Made by a program: the position numbers and the translations under genes
Part shown: in pieces, positions 12,994 through 25,053 of the stretch
How positions within the stretch are numbered: the stretch's first letter is position 1
Layout of the letters: the number at the start of each line of letters is the position of its first letter
Notes under the pieces: generated by a model
The model's database searches: none
Told to the model about the DNA's origin: nothing
Seen by the model: the letters and a program-made list of their open reading frames with translations, nothing else
Assembly: GCF_037325665.1 (NCBI RefSeq)
Contig: NC_090255.1
Coordinates: 19,656,281-19,720,280, forward strand
DNA: 64,000 nucleotides
Source: Littorina saxatilis
Lineage: Eukaryota > Mollusca > Gastropoda > Littorinimorpha > Littorinidae
Direction of reading: 5' to 3'

Positions 12994-13726
12994 AGGCACA
13001 GTAAGCCTCCCGTAAACCATCACAGAGCTCCCCGAGCCTCTCAATACAGTACAAGCATACTTCCATTTGAACGCTCACCGAACGGGAACATCCTGGCTGC
13101 TTTCTGTCGAGCGTGAGACATTTTCCAAGAATTTATTTTCGTGGACTTGGCCCTGAAGAACAATGGCGCCTCGTTTTTGCGCTAGACCTAACTTTTAAAA
13201 TCTAAATAATAAATTGACAGCTTGTTACACAAACATTCTTTAATCATAAAAGAATTCGTTTTTCATCAAGACAAGATCAGAACAATTCGAAGTTGTGAAA
13301 GTTTAAAAAAAGAAAAGCCCGGAAGCAGGGTCACGCAAGGGTCGTAGCAGACGACGGCCCGGTTTATCAGTGCAAATCGCCGTTCCTCTCAACAGTCAAA
13401 AGCCATCGCTAGAGTTCTTGTGAACCACAGCCGTTGTTTCGTGCATAAAAAAACGTGCTATTGTAGATAAGCTCACGTCGAGTCGCATTCAAATGACTAA
13501 CTATGAAGACTGCATTGTGAAAAGGGGGAAAACTGGATCACACGGGTTCACGATGGCTCAGGGGTAAGATAAACCACGCAAAAATAAATTCTTTGAAAAT
13601 TGTTCGCTCTTTACGGAGGGCACCTAGGATGTTCTCAATTGGTGAGTGTTTAAATGAAAGGGTGTTTGTACTGTGTGTAAAAGCCTGACCGTATCTGTGA
13701 TGGTTTACGGGAGGCTTACTGTGCCT
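12994..13726. mobile_element. 733-bp piggyBac-like MITE with TTAA target duplication
   Basis: Perfect 33-bp terminal inverted repeats (12994-13026 and 13694-13726; ends AGGCACAGTAAGCCTCCCG), directly flanked by TTAA at 12990-12993 and 13727-13730. TTAA duplication is the hallmark of piggyBac-type transposition. Inverted similarity continues beyond the perfect arms for roughly 120 bp more at lower identity. No transposase ORF, so mobilised in trans. The terminal sequence does not start with the CCC of canonical piggyBac, so the superfamily call rests on the TTAA. Confidence 0.8.
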
Positions 13727-14333
13727 TTAATGAGTTAATTTGCTCATTAAAGTTTTCATCAAATTGCAAAATCGATTTGAAATTGATTGCATTTATTCCT
13801 CATCTTCTCCTGAATTCAAAAATATGTAGATGACGTAGATATGTCATGTTTACTCGTAAAATGTGCGCAGAATTAAAGAAAATAGGTTCAGTAAGTGCCA
13901 CGGACGCGTTCTTCGCGGCGGCGAGCGTGACCCGTCTCGGTCTACGGTATGGTTAGCCGAGACTATCTGAATGTAGTCTCTGCGATGATTGGTTTGTGGT
14001 GTTGATCTTGACTATGTTTTTATATCGCTTAATGCGACTTATTTATTCTAAATTTTGGAACGTTGGCAGTCTCTCAGTCTCTTTGTTTTTGGATTTATTC
14101 AAACAAACGATACCTTCACAAACAGTACTACCAGTGGTTGGCCAATGTGTCAAAATAGCCATTTCTGCACTTTCGCTGCTTGTGGAAGACACTTCAAATA
14201 CTCCTATGATACGAGTGATAAATATCAAGCCTACTGACAAACTGCCACATTTTCGCGTTTCGTTACATTTTCATTTTTATATATTTTCTCAAGCAATGGG
14301 AACTCCCGGGGATTCCCCTTTTACGCGCGAGTC

Positions 14334-14492
14334 ATGAAGTTCGGCTGCAAAATGCACGTATCGCTATTTTTCATCTGTGCCCTGCTTGCCGCGTTTTGTG
14401 GCGAAAGAGGACTTGCGACAGACAAAGAGGACGAGAAGAATCTAAGCCCGTATGCACATTATATGCAATTGTGGCAAACTATCATTCATTGA
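14334..14492 (+). CDS. Small ORF with signal peptide (52 codons), possible first exon
   Basis: ATG at 14334 opens 52 codons ending in TGA at 14490-14492. The N-terminus has Lys residues, then a hydrophobic core VSLFFICALLAAFC and a small-residue stretch ERGLA, followed by acidic TDKEDEKNL: the look of a cleavable signal peptide and propeptide start, as in secreted peptides. GTATGC at about 14450 could be a splice donor, which would make this the first exon of a secreted-protein gene, but no second exon was identified. A TATATATTTT stretch lies about 55 bp upstream. I do not recognise the protein. It may be a chance ORF. Confidence 0.35.
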   Translation: MKFGCKMHVSLFFICALLAAFCGERGLATDKEDEKNLSPYAHYMQLWQTIIH

Positions 14493-14520
14493 ATGTGTTG
14501 CATTGTAGTGATCTAGTTCT

Positions 14521-14578
14521 GTTTTTCCTTTTTGCCCCCCCCCCCCCCTCCACCAGCCCCCACCCCCAACACACATAG

Positions 14579-14621
<43 letters not shown>

Positions 14622-14880
14622 AGAGAGAGAGAGCGAGAGAGAAGCATCCCACAATAGAGAAACTTGAAAGCGTAATAATAACTGGCGCGGCGGAGTAAGG
14701 ACGCTGTGGCTCTGACTCATAACCTTGACCGACTTATAGTGAAAGACTTTTAGTGCTTTTGTCATGAGTGTCTGAGCTCAGCTGGGCTGAGCTTTGAAGC
14801 AGCAGGAAATTGCGGCATTTTCTTCAAATAAACATGATGTCTGCAGTTGGACACGCGCGCTCACATAAGAGAGAGAGAGA
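14521..14880. repeat. C-rich and GA-rich low-complexity region
   Basis: C-run near 14537-14549, GA tract 14582-14642 and a shorter GA tract at 14869-14880 which abuts the LINE remnant to the right. No gene in it. Confidence 0.7.
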
Positions 14881-15094
14881 ATTGAATTGAATTGAACTTT
14901 ATTTTACAAGGATTTAGATTTAAGGCTACGCCTTTTCTTACAATCTGTCCTTGGGACGCATAGACACACAATTATATAATTAAAAAAAAAAATTAAAAAA
15001 AAAAATAAATAAATAAAAAATAAAAAAATAAAAATTAAAAAGTTAAAAAGTTAACCAACAAAAGGAGGTCGGAAAACGTGATAATAAAGATGAC

Positions 15095-15131
<37 letters not shown>

Positions 15132-15710
15132 ATGATGATGATGATAAAGATGAGGCATGAAGAGCATACATATGTGGTTATTCATAAAATCAAATGCATA
15201 CTATGCAGGTAATTATAAATACAAGCTGGTGGCAATCGAACATGTAGCAATAGAGTAACAAAAATATGTTCAGAATATACAATGCACAGCATATTTTGAC
15301 GTAATACTAAGTTTGGTAAGTCAAAAGGCGTTAAACTACTCAGACATTAAGTGGTTTTTTACACATTTTTTAAAACTTTTTAATGACTTTAGGTGCTTAA
15401 AGGATGATGGAAGTGAATTCCAAACTGAAGTACCCGAAAAAGCAAGACTGGTCTTATACAGGTCAATTCGTGGAATTGGTGGGATCAAGTTGACCGACCC
15501 ATATCTGTGGGTAGCTTTATTAAATAATGATGTAATGTAAATCGGCACTTTACCGTGATACAATTTATGCATGAAAATGGCTTTGTTTAACTTGAGATGC
15601 TTTTCCAGTGGAAGAAAGTTAAGCATTTTTAATTTCATATCTGTTGGGGCATTATCCTTTACGATGAGTTTGGCCGAGCGACGATAGAGAGAGTCTAACT
15701 TTTTCAAGTG

Positions 15711-15712
<2 letters not shown>
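14881..15712 (-). mobile_element. LINE 3' remnant (CR1/Rex-type) between two GA tracts
   Basis: Minus-strand frame 15707-15336 encodes the C-terminal end of a reverse transcriptase polyprotein, with LYRRSAKLIV, FMHKLYHGKVP and PRIDLYKTSLAFSGTSVWN; the last motif recurs in the LINEs at 38.8 and 45.8 kb. The 3' UTR is AT-rich with a GAT/GATGAT stretch (about 15090-15155) and the 3' end is a (GAATT)n tail at 14881-14898. Both ends touch GA/CT microsatellites. It is strongly 5'-truncated and inactive. Confidence 0.8.
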
Positions 15713-15775
<63 letters not shown>

Positions 15776-15776
15776 C

Positions 15777-15811
<35 letters not shown>

Positions 15812-16096
15812 TGAGAGAGACTGAGAGAGAGCGAGAGAGAGCGAGAGACAGAGCGAGCGAGACAGAGAGGGAGAAAGAGGGAGGAAGAGATATATATATA
15901 TATATATATATAAATAGAGAGAGATAAAGAGAGAGAGAGAGATAAAGAGAGAGAGAAAAAGGGAGGAAGAGAGAGAGAGCGAGCGAGAGACAGAGCGAGC
16001 GAGAGACAGAGAGAGAGAAAGAGGGAGGAAGAGAGAGATATAAATAGAGATAAAGAGAAAGAGAGAGAGGAAGAGAGAGAGAGAGAAAGAAAGACA

Positions 16097-16149
<53 letters not shown>
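15713..16149. repeat. (GA)n compound microsatellite, about 437 bp
   Basis: GA dinucleotides with GAGCGAGC, AGACAG and a (TA)n block at 15890-15912. The long Ser-Leu reading frames on the minus strand are repeat artefacts. Confidence 0.95.
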
Positions 16150-16151
<2 letters not shown>

Positions 16152-16518
16152 ACCCGAAAAGAAAAGCCGAATAGCGATATTGATGTCAGTGTGGATGAAA
16201 GACTACACGCTACCAGCCAGTTTTCAGGGGCGGTGCGTGTGTGTGTTTTTGCCGTGAGAGCTTCGCTCATAACTTTAAAAAAAAATTGTATAGCATCATT
16301 GCTTGAGCATCTCGCGACGGCTACACTGTTAGACCTGTGTACGGGACGCTTTAAAACTGCTCGCAAAGGCAAAAGAAGTTTCGTTCAGGGAGAAGTCCTT
16401 ACTTGTTCACTGCTATCCAGATAGTACTGGTTTGCCAGGTAGTAGTGTAACATCCGTATGCAGCAGTTTTCATTGGACGGTTTACATACTGTGTACGTAT
16501 CTCGTAAGATTTAAAAGA

Positions 16519-16519
16519 C

Positions 16520-16568
<49 letters not shown>

Positions 16569-16618
16569 ACACACACACACACACACAGACACACAGAGAG
16601 ACACACAGAGAGAGCGAG
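16519..16618. repeat. (GA)n(CA)n compound microsatellite
   Basis: GA tract 16519-16564 passing directly into CA and mixed CAGA units. Confidence 0.9.
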
Positions 16619-16743
16619 CGTGTACACAATTTCACAGGGTCACACATGAACTTTTGAAATACTGAGTTAGTCATCCACAGTAATGACGTCATGTCACTAT
16701 GTTTAGAGAATGGGGAAATCCTGAATCGGGAACTTTTTGTGCA

Positions 16744-16846
16744 ATGGCGGATCGTAACAAAGACGACGAGCTTGTTACTCGTTTGGTGCTGTTGGGAGGA
16801 TTCGGCTGGGATTCGAGTGGAAGGCAGTCAAAATGTTGACAACAAG
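16744..16846 (+). other. Possible non-coding first exon of the downstream CARD gene
   Basis: A 31-codon ORF (ATG 16744, TGA 16837-16839) lies in a stretch with more balanced composition than its surroundings and is followed by AACAAG/GTTAGT, a fair splice donor after 16846. The first coding exon of the CARD gene has an acceptor (TTTCCAG, ending at 19038) ahead of its ATG, so an upstream 5' UTR exon is expected; this is a candidate, no more. A related sequence occurs again near 17400. Confidence 0.2.
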
Positions 16847-17284
16847 GTTAGTCTGTTTTCTTGTTCTCTGATCAGCCTGTGTTGCAAGTTATGCTGAGGC
16901 CCTCTGTTGTTCAGTTCCGGATTCGTCACTATAATTTGAATCCTGTCCCAACTGAGCTGTGAACTGTTATTGTTAAATTTCAACTACCCCCTTTGCAACT
17001 GTTTTGTATGATGGGAGCTAGAGCACACGAATAAACTGAAAAGAAGTACAAAGGCACTATCATCATGCACAATTCACGGTTCAGCAATACACACATTCTC
17101 AGTGACTCACACGCATAAACAGATAAAGTTCGTGGCAAAGTCTCTGCCGTCGCGAATAATCAATAGAGACAAGGTAGAGGGTGGGATAGCCATTGCCAGA
17201 TTCTTTGTATCCGTCATCATAATGTGGTACTTGACTAGAATCCATTTTTGTTACCGCCTTGGGTCACGGTCGTTGGTGTGTGTT

Positions 17285-17356
<72 letters not shown>

Positions 17357-17680
17357 GTATTTGAAATCATGATCACAGACCATACGAAAGCTCGATAATT
17401 TATACTGTATGGACGAACGCGCTTGGTTTAATGTGGAAGGCATTATGACCGTTGACAACAGGGGCAGTCTGTTTATCTATTCTCTGGCCACTGCGTTTGT
17501 GCATGGATAATGTCACTTTTTTGTGCATTAAAGATTTGAGGCGAGAATGCAGAGACAGTGTCCCTTTCTTTGCATTGTTCGTCACTAAAATTTCTGCTTT
17601 TCCAAGTAAACTGTGATCACTTAAAATACACCTGCTTCCCTCTTGCAACTACACTAATAAATTAAGGATTTCAGGTTCTA
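16800..17680. repeat. Diverged tandem duplication (units near 16810-17035 and 17415-17670)
   Basis: The two stretches share ordered blocks: GTGGAAGGCA, GTTGACAACA, AGTCTGTTT, TTCTCTG, TTCGTCACTA and CTTGCAACT/TTTGCAACT, with diverged sequence between. A TG microsatellite (17289-17352) lies between the copies. The identity is low, so the duplication is old or the similarity is of a shared repeat. Confidence 0.4.
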
Positions 17681-18420
17681 CAGCAGTTTTAATGATGATA
17701 GAAAGGAAACATTGACGCATAATTTGTATTTTGTGCTGTGTGCTTACAGCAAGATTTAAACAAGCTTTGATGCTTTCGGCACCGATAAAACCCACAAGGT
17801 TTTCTGTTTGAAATCGAAATACAGTTGGACAAACAGAACGTGTATACGCGCGTTGAATATTGAATTTCAAGCAAACGTCTTGACGTGTAGGCTACTCGTT
17901 TTCTCGCACTGCAATGGATAACAAAAAATACAAACAAGACGCGTGTAAATCCCAGTATTACACAGCAGGCCATTTGGTATTCTATGTGAGCAGAAGTAGG
18001 CTACATTAATTATATTATATATTATGCTGTGAGTGAATGTGTTAAGCCCAAGACTTGACTGGCTACTTTCGTTTCTATTTTCGCTTTTGATTTCACTGAG
18101 GCTTTCCAGGAAAGAAGATATAGTCAGATTCAAAATAACTTATTCATGACAAACATGTCTTCCGTGTTACGCAAATGGTGTTTGAAAACCAGGGAGGTAT
18201 ATAACATGTGAGTTTTTGTAGAATGGGAAATATTTAAAAGTGCACTTGATCAAGCCGAAAAGCCTAGGCAGTGTTTTTATTGCTACATACAGCTAGTAAT
18301 CAAGATCTACCTATCAGTGGACTCATTATGTTGAATATGCATGGAAACAATTTTATAATTTGTCTATTTTGCTTGTGGTGTATCGTATTGTTTTGGAGAG
18401 AATTCTGTTCCATGAGCATC

Positions 18421-18463
<43 letters not shown>

Positions 18464-18889
18464 AGAATGTCAAATCACAATTCTTGGCAGATGTCTATTT
18501 TGGGGTTTGATATTTGAAATGCTGGTTTAACACTAGCATATCATTATCATTGCTTCATTAGCCGGATAAGTTCGTTATGTTTCACAACGTCTTTACTTGA
18601 CGGTTCACTTTAACACAAATAAAACAAAGAAAAGAATAAAATTAACTTGACCTTTACGACTTATCAGTGTCCGAACTTACAAAAAACAAAAAACAAATGT
18701 TCCATTTTTAGGCTATAAATAAAACCACGTCACCTCTCACACTAGCTCTAATTTTAATGAACATGGCAAACTTGACTTGGTTTGAGTCTTTTTGTTATAG
18801 ATCTTTTTGGTTTTACTTGGTTTGCCATGATAATTTTTTTCTTGGGAGGGGGGGGGGGGGAGGAGAGCAGGGCAGTGTTTTAAGTGTGT
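17681..18889. other. Region without recognised gene
   Basis: AT-rich DNA; short TG tract at 18424-18461 and a G-run near 18849-18860. No coding structure seen on either strand. Confidence 0.5.
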
Positions 18890-19010
18890 TGTTGTTATTA
18901 TTGTTGTTGTTGCTGCTGTTGTTGTTACTGTTGTTTTTGTGGTTGTTGTTCCTGCTACTGTCGTTGTTGTTGTTGTTGTTTTTGTTGTTGTTGTTGTTGT
19001 TTTTTGTAAT
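18886..19010. repeat. (GTT)n trinucleotide repeat just before the CARD exon
   Basis: Imperfect GTT/GCT/ATT repeat of about 120 bp, ending some 30 bp before the splice acceptor at 19038. On the sense strand it supplies a T-rich tract that could act as an extended polypyrimidine region. The poly-Leu and poly-Thr/Asn ORFs over it are artefacts. Confidence 0.85.
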
Positions 19011-19059
19011 GTTTGACATCCCGTATTAATATTTCCAGGTTTGACTGACAACAGTAAAG

Positions 19060-19282
19060 ATGAGTGACAGGCGGCAACGGGCCGGCGACTGGCAGCACCG
19101 AATTCGGGCAAATTTCCCGTTTCTGGTTGAACATTTGTCACGCCTCGAAGACCTAAGTGATCACCTGATATCAAGGCATATTTTCTCTCCACATGACGCC
19201 GATTTTGTGCAAAACGGTGGCACCGACCACACTCAGAGAGCATGCAGCAGACGATTTCTCCACCGTTTGCTTGCAAAAGCCG
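19060..19282 (+). CDS. Exon 1: first two thirds of the CARD
   Basis: The acceptor ATATTTCCAG ends at 19038; a short leader with an in-frame TGA (19042-19044) precedes the ATG at 19060. It encodes 74 codons plus one base, ending at the donor GTAAGG (19283). Sequence follows the CARD pattern: helix [19 protein letters not shown], then [10 protein letters not shown] (the L-T-x-x-D-x-E-x-I position), then [12 protein letters not shown] (the L-L-x-x-L-x-x-x-G position). CARDs mediate homotypic assembly in caspase, NLR and RLR signalling. Confidence 0.85.
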
Positions 19283-19459
19283 GTAAGGTAGAATGTGACT
19301 CCTGGGTGTGGAACATGATGATGTTGTTGTGTGTGTGTTTGTATGTGTGTGTGTGTGTGTGTGTGTATGTGTGTGTGTGTATGTGTGTGTGGGTATGTGT
19401 TTGTGTGTGTATGTGTGTGTATATGTGTTAGTGTGTGTATGTATGTGTGTGTGTGTGTA

Positions 19460-19513
<54 letters not shown>

Positions 19514-19594
19514 CTCGAGTGTGTGGGCGGGTGCGCATGTATGTGTGTGTGTGCGTGTGCGCGTGTGTGAGTCTGTGTGTGTGTGAGTGAGTGA

Positions 19595-19675
<81 letters not shown>

Positions 19676-20680
19676 TGTGTGTGTGTGTGTGGTAGAAGAA
19701 GAAAGAGAAAATGGCCTTCATCTTCTGTGTATGCACGTGTTTACGTGCGTGTCCGCGTCTGCTTGTTTGTCTACGTGGGTCTCTCTCTGTACGTGTGTTT
19801 AGTAAAGAAAGGTAGACGAGAAAGAAAGAGCGAGGGTACTAACAGAGAGCTAGAGAGATAGGGAGAGTTAAGATAACATAATATAATGATATAAACAAGT
19901 GCAGCCCTCGCCCGTGAGGGAAAAATGTAATAACTAACTCATTAAATAACAATCATTACCAGTAAACCATAAATGGCAATAGGTATGAACAAATCTAGAA
20001 TACTGCATTACACTGTCAAAAGGTATCATGTGAGCATTTCCTAAGTGGCCCTTACTAATGTAGGCCTACTATACAAAACAATATACATGTATTACCAAGA
20101 CATCAAGTATAGTAATTAGAAAGAAATGTAGTAATCAATAGAATTGTTTGATTTGATTCTGCGGGTAAGAATTTTATTTCGATGTCGTGGATTATTGATT
20201 TCAAATTTAGAAAGGAAGCTTACACATTATTAATGAGTTTAGTAATTTTACAAATCTCAACAGTCTGATCAAAATCAAAATTTTGGTAATCGACCCAATA
20301 AGAATTTCATATTATTTTTACCATTTCCTGCATCCAAAAATATATAGATATGCCATGTTTACTCTAAAAATGTATTCAAAAGTAAAAAAATAGGTTAATT
20401 TGGCACTATGTTCGCCTGCTTCGTGGAGAGGAGCTTCATGGACACGTCTCAGACTTCGGGCTTAGGCTAGTGGAGCCTTAGTACATGTAGTCTAGGTGTT
20501 GGCTGTTATCTTTTAGTGTTGCTCTTTTTGTTTTAGGTCGACAGATTGACTAAATGTTTTATATCGCTTCACGCGACATTTATTATGCTACCGTCATCTA
20601 CCGTTTTGTTGGTGCTTTTGTTTTTACATTTAGTCAAGTTTTGACTAAATGTTTTAACATAGAGGGGGAATCGGGTCATG

Positions 20681-20774
<94 letters not shown>

Positions 20775-23700
20775 GTGTGTAGAGCGATTCAGAGTAAACT
20801 ACTGGACCGATCTTTATGAAATTTGACATGAGAGTTCCTGGGTATGATATCCCCGGACGTTTTTTTCTTTTTTTCGATAAATGTCTTTGATGACGTCATA
20901 TCCGGCTTTTTGTAAAACTTGAGGCGGCACTGTCACACCCTCATTTTTTAATCTAATTGATTGAAATTTTGGCCAAGCAATCTTCGACGAAGGCCGGACT
21001 TCGGTATTGCATTTCCGCTTGGTGGCTTAAAAATTAATTAATGACTTTGGTCATTAAAAATCTGAAAATTTTAAAAACAAAATTGTTTTCTAAAACGATC
21101 CAAATTTACGTTCATCTCATTCTTCATCATTTTCTGATTCCAAAAACATATAAATATGTTATATTTGGATTAAAAACAAGCTTTGAAAATTAAATAAATT
21201 AAACATTATGATCAAAATTAAATTTTCTAAATCAATTTAAAAACATTTTCATCTTATTCCTTGTCGGTTCCTGATTCCAAAAACATATAGATATGATATG
21301 TTTGGATTAAAAACACGCTCAGAAAGTTAAAACGAAGAGAGGTACAGTAAAGCGTGCTATGAAGCACAGCGCAATCGCTACCGCGCCAAACAGGCTCGTC
21401 ACTTTCACTGCCTTTTGCACTAGCGGCGGACTACGTTCAATTTCATTCTGTGAGTTCCACAGCTTGACTAAAATAATGTAGTAATTTCGCCTTACGCGAC
21501 TTGTTTGTTTTTCGAAGCTTCCTTGTTTTCATTGCTTTCAAGGAAGTTTATTGAATCTGTGTTTCTTTCTATCCTTTTTGTTATATATAGGTCCTGATGC
21601 GTATCCAACTTTCACGGAGGCACTTGAGAGGATTCGTTGCGGGTTCATCGTGGACCAACTCGAATCGACGGACATCAGCCAACCGTGTCATGACCTTTCC
21701 TACCATGGTTTGTGACATCCTTATTTACTTCATTAGAATTACTCCTTACTTTAATTCTTCGCACAATTAGATACTTTATATTTTCATATCTTTTCAGTGT
21801 AAGAAGAAAGTTTAGGTATACCTCTACGTTTGAGGCAAACGCATGCAGGGCACTCAAACTCGTTATATATAAAAGCTTAGAGCATGTTGTTCACTATGAA
21901 TATGTTCGTTTTCTATTGTTGTAATATATGATAGATTAAAACACTGTGTAAACTCACAGCTTTTGTCAGAAATGGATACGTTTCCTTTCTGTAGTTATTC
22001 TTCCTGAAATTGGTGGCACAGAAGTAGAACATGCATTTGAAAAGTAGCTCTCACTCAAGAAACGCTGAGACTCTTTTCACTTGTTCTGGATTGTCAGTAA
22101 AAATCATCCTGACCTCAGGTCAAAATTAGTTCGGCTCATTCTCTCCCTGACAGGATGCCTTGAGTATCCTTGTTTGGCAAGGAAACCGATTTATTTTTTT
22201 ACATATTTAGAGCTTTTTGAGTCACTTGAGAAAAAGTGACTCTATGTAATCGGTCAGTGTTAGTCTGTCCGGCCGGCCGTCCGGCCGGCCGGCCGTCCGT
22301 CCGGCCGGCCGGCCGGCCGGCCGGCCGTCCGTAGACACCACCTTAACGTTGGACTTTTCTCGGAAACTATCAAAGCGATCGGGCTCATATTTTGTTTAGT
22401 CGTGACCTCCAATGACCTCTACACTTTAACGATGGTTTCGTTGACCTTTGACCTTTTTCAAGGTCACAGGTCAGCGTCAAAGGAAAAATTAGACATTTTA
22501 TATCTTTGACAAAGTTCATCGGATGTGATTGAAACTTTGTAGGATTATTCTTTACATCAAAGTATTTACATCTGTAGCCTTTTACGAACGTTATCAGAAA
22601 AACAAGGGAGATAACTAGCCTTTTCTGTTCGGCAACACACAACTTAACGTTGGGCTTTTCTCGGAAACTATAAAAGTGACCGGGCTCAAATTTTATGTGA
22701 ACGTGACTCATTGTGTTGTGAATAGCAATTTCTTCCTGTCCATCTGATGCCTCATATAATATTCAGAACTGCGAAAGTGACTCGATCGAGCGTTTGCTCT
22801 TCTTGTTGTAATGTATTATTGATATAAGCAGATTCGCGATCGTCGTTAGTGATTTTTCATGGTGTTTTGTAATTTTTAGATTACAAAGGAATTGATATGT
22901 AAGACAGTTTCAAGCGAGCTATTTTTCGCGGCTGTATTTACTGTGCAAACAACTCTAAATATGGCAAAAGTGTCACGTGATAATCAACCGTTTGGTTTCG
23001 GCGCTCAATGGAGCAGACGATTTTTTCTGTAACCAGTTGACAGTGATGAAACCATATAATTTATTACGGTCTCCTTCCGGCAGCAGTCCCAAAATTTCGA
23101 CTTGTTTTGACCTTAGAACGATGTCTTTATCATAACTCTGAAGAACAGAACGGAGATCACCGTCGAAGTCTGCCAATCTGCAATCATTTTCGTCTCGCAA
23201 ACACTGATCTCAAATTTAGATCACTGCTCGCGAAAAACATATGGGAGATAACTCTGTATTTTTGTTTTGATAGATTCGCGTAGGACTGTAGCGTCCGGTC
23301 AGAGAGATAACTGGCGATAGCCGTTGAACGATGACTGATCAAAATGAGTAAAAATAGGTTTATCAGTCACATGTGTCCGTCAGTACCAGGCGCATCAAGT
23401 AGTAGGATAACTGGACTATCCAGGGCCGGGAATCTAGCTCAGTCGGTAGCGCGCTGGATTTGTATCCAGTTGGCCGCTGTCAGCGTGAGTTCGTCCCCAC
23501 GTTCGGCGAGAGATTTATTTCTCAGAGTCAACTTTGTGTGCAGACTCTCCTCGGTGTCCGAACACCCCTGTGTGTATACGCAAGCACAAGACCAAGTGCG
23601 CACGAAAAAGATCCTGTAATCCATGTCAGAGTTCGGTGGGTTATAGAAATACGGTAATACCCAGCATGCTTCCTCCGAAAACGGCGTATGGCTGCCTAAA

Positions 23701-24611
23701 TGGCGGGGTAAAAAACGGCCATACACGTAAAATTCCACTCGTGCAAAAAAACACGAGTGTACGTGGGAGTTTGAGCCCACGAACGCAGCAGAAGAAGAAG
23801 ACTGGACTATCCAAAAATGTTATAGACTTGAGATCTAAAGTTATTGTTCAGCTACAAGCGCGCATTATGTGACCAAAATATATTACTTTGTTATACACTT
23901 TTGATGTCTTAAGTTACAAAATAGTTTTTACAGAAAATCAAGTTTTGGCGACAAAATAAAGTGCCACAAGGCTTTAGAGCAATGCTGAAGATTTTGTATG
24001 AAGCCAATAGTTACCTACGGGTTCTGAGGCGATGTGTTAATGTGGTAACTTGTCCGAGACGATGTTCCAGGTGGGAGCACACGTTCCAGTTGGAATTCCA
24101 ACACACGTGAAGAGGATATTTTAGATGTCCAAGGTGGGCGCAATATCGTTACAACCGCTCAGCTACTATTGACTTAATCAAAATAAAATAGTCAGTATTG
24201 CTCTCACGCCATATTACACTTTATGTGGTCTACACAACTAGATTAATGAAAAACACACAAACACGTGTACTAAAACATATAGTGTGGTAACATATTCCAC
24301 ACTTGCCGATAATCGAAGCATCTGCACATCGCGTCTACAATATGTTTAAGTCTATTCATCCTGGCTGATCAAGCTGCCTTCGCTTACGACCCAGAAGAAA
24401 TACAGTGAAACATATGTACTGCTCCAACATGTTCGCTCTCACTTTTGCCTTGGTATTTAACTATGATCAGTGTCGTTTAGAGAAATGACTCAGACACAAA
24501 ATGTTTCGGCAGCGGCGTCTGATGACATGCAAGCAGTTGGGGGGTCATTGCGATTCAGCTCAGGGGCAGGTGGATATGAAGAAAGCACACCCACAACGAC
24601 TGGTCCCCACG

Positions 24612-24666
<55 letters not shown>

Positions 24667-24974
24667 TGTGTGTGCATATAGTGTCTGCGTGAGTACAAAT
24701 GTGTACGTGTGTGTGTGTATCTTTGTGTGTGTGTGTGTGTGTGTGATGGCAAGAGAAGCGGGAATATGGGTGTGGGTGGGGGTAGGAAAAAGTGGGTGGG
24801 GGTAGTGAGAGCATATAAAGAGGAACAACATGTGGATGTGAGTATTTAAAAACCTGTGTTACGGTGTTTGTGTCTTGTTGACAGTCGATGTGCTGAGGTC
24901 AAAGCAGCACAAAACTGCATAGGTTCTTTTTACAGTTATGTTTTGACTATTTGTTTTAACATAGACGGGTGATG

Positions 24975-25053
<79 letters not shown>

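Larger units (their letters stand above)
8348..14041 (+). mobile_element. ACATTTAGTCAAG-type repeat copy split by two later insertions
   Basis: The host copy has three parts: 8348-8642 (palindromic head, TG tract about 8410-8543, GATCTTCATGA block), 12551-12993 (resumes exactly at the next base of the consensus, ATAAATGTCTTTGATGACG) and 13727-14041 (subfamily B body and end ATCGCTTAATGCGACTT). The first gap is filled by a LINE, the second by a TTAA-flanked MITE. The order gives relative ages: repeat first, then LINE and MITE. Confidence 0.8.

Noticed and set aside
15652-16372. Ser-Leu-rich ORFs of 166 and 222 codons
   Set aside because: Translation of the (GA)n tract.
18737-19276. Minus-strand 179-codon ORF opposite the CARD exon
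   Set aside because: Poly-Thr part comes from the (GTT)n repeat and the rest is the antisense shadow of exon 1.
23430-23500. tRNA gene
   Set aside because: A and B boxes are present but the sequence continues into a SINE body with tail and target duplication; anticodon arm and acceptor stem are not a good cloverleaf.
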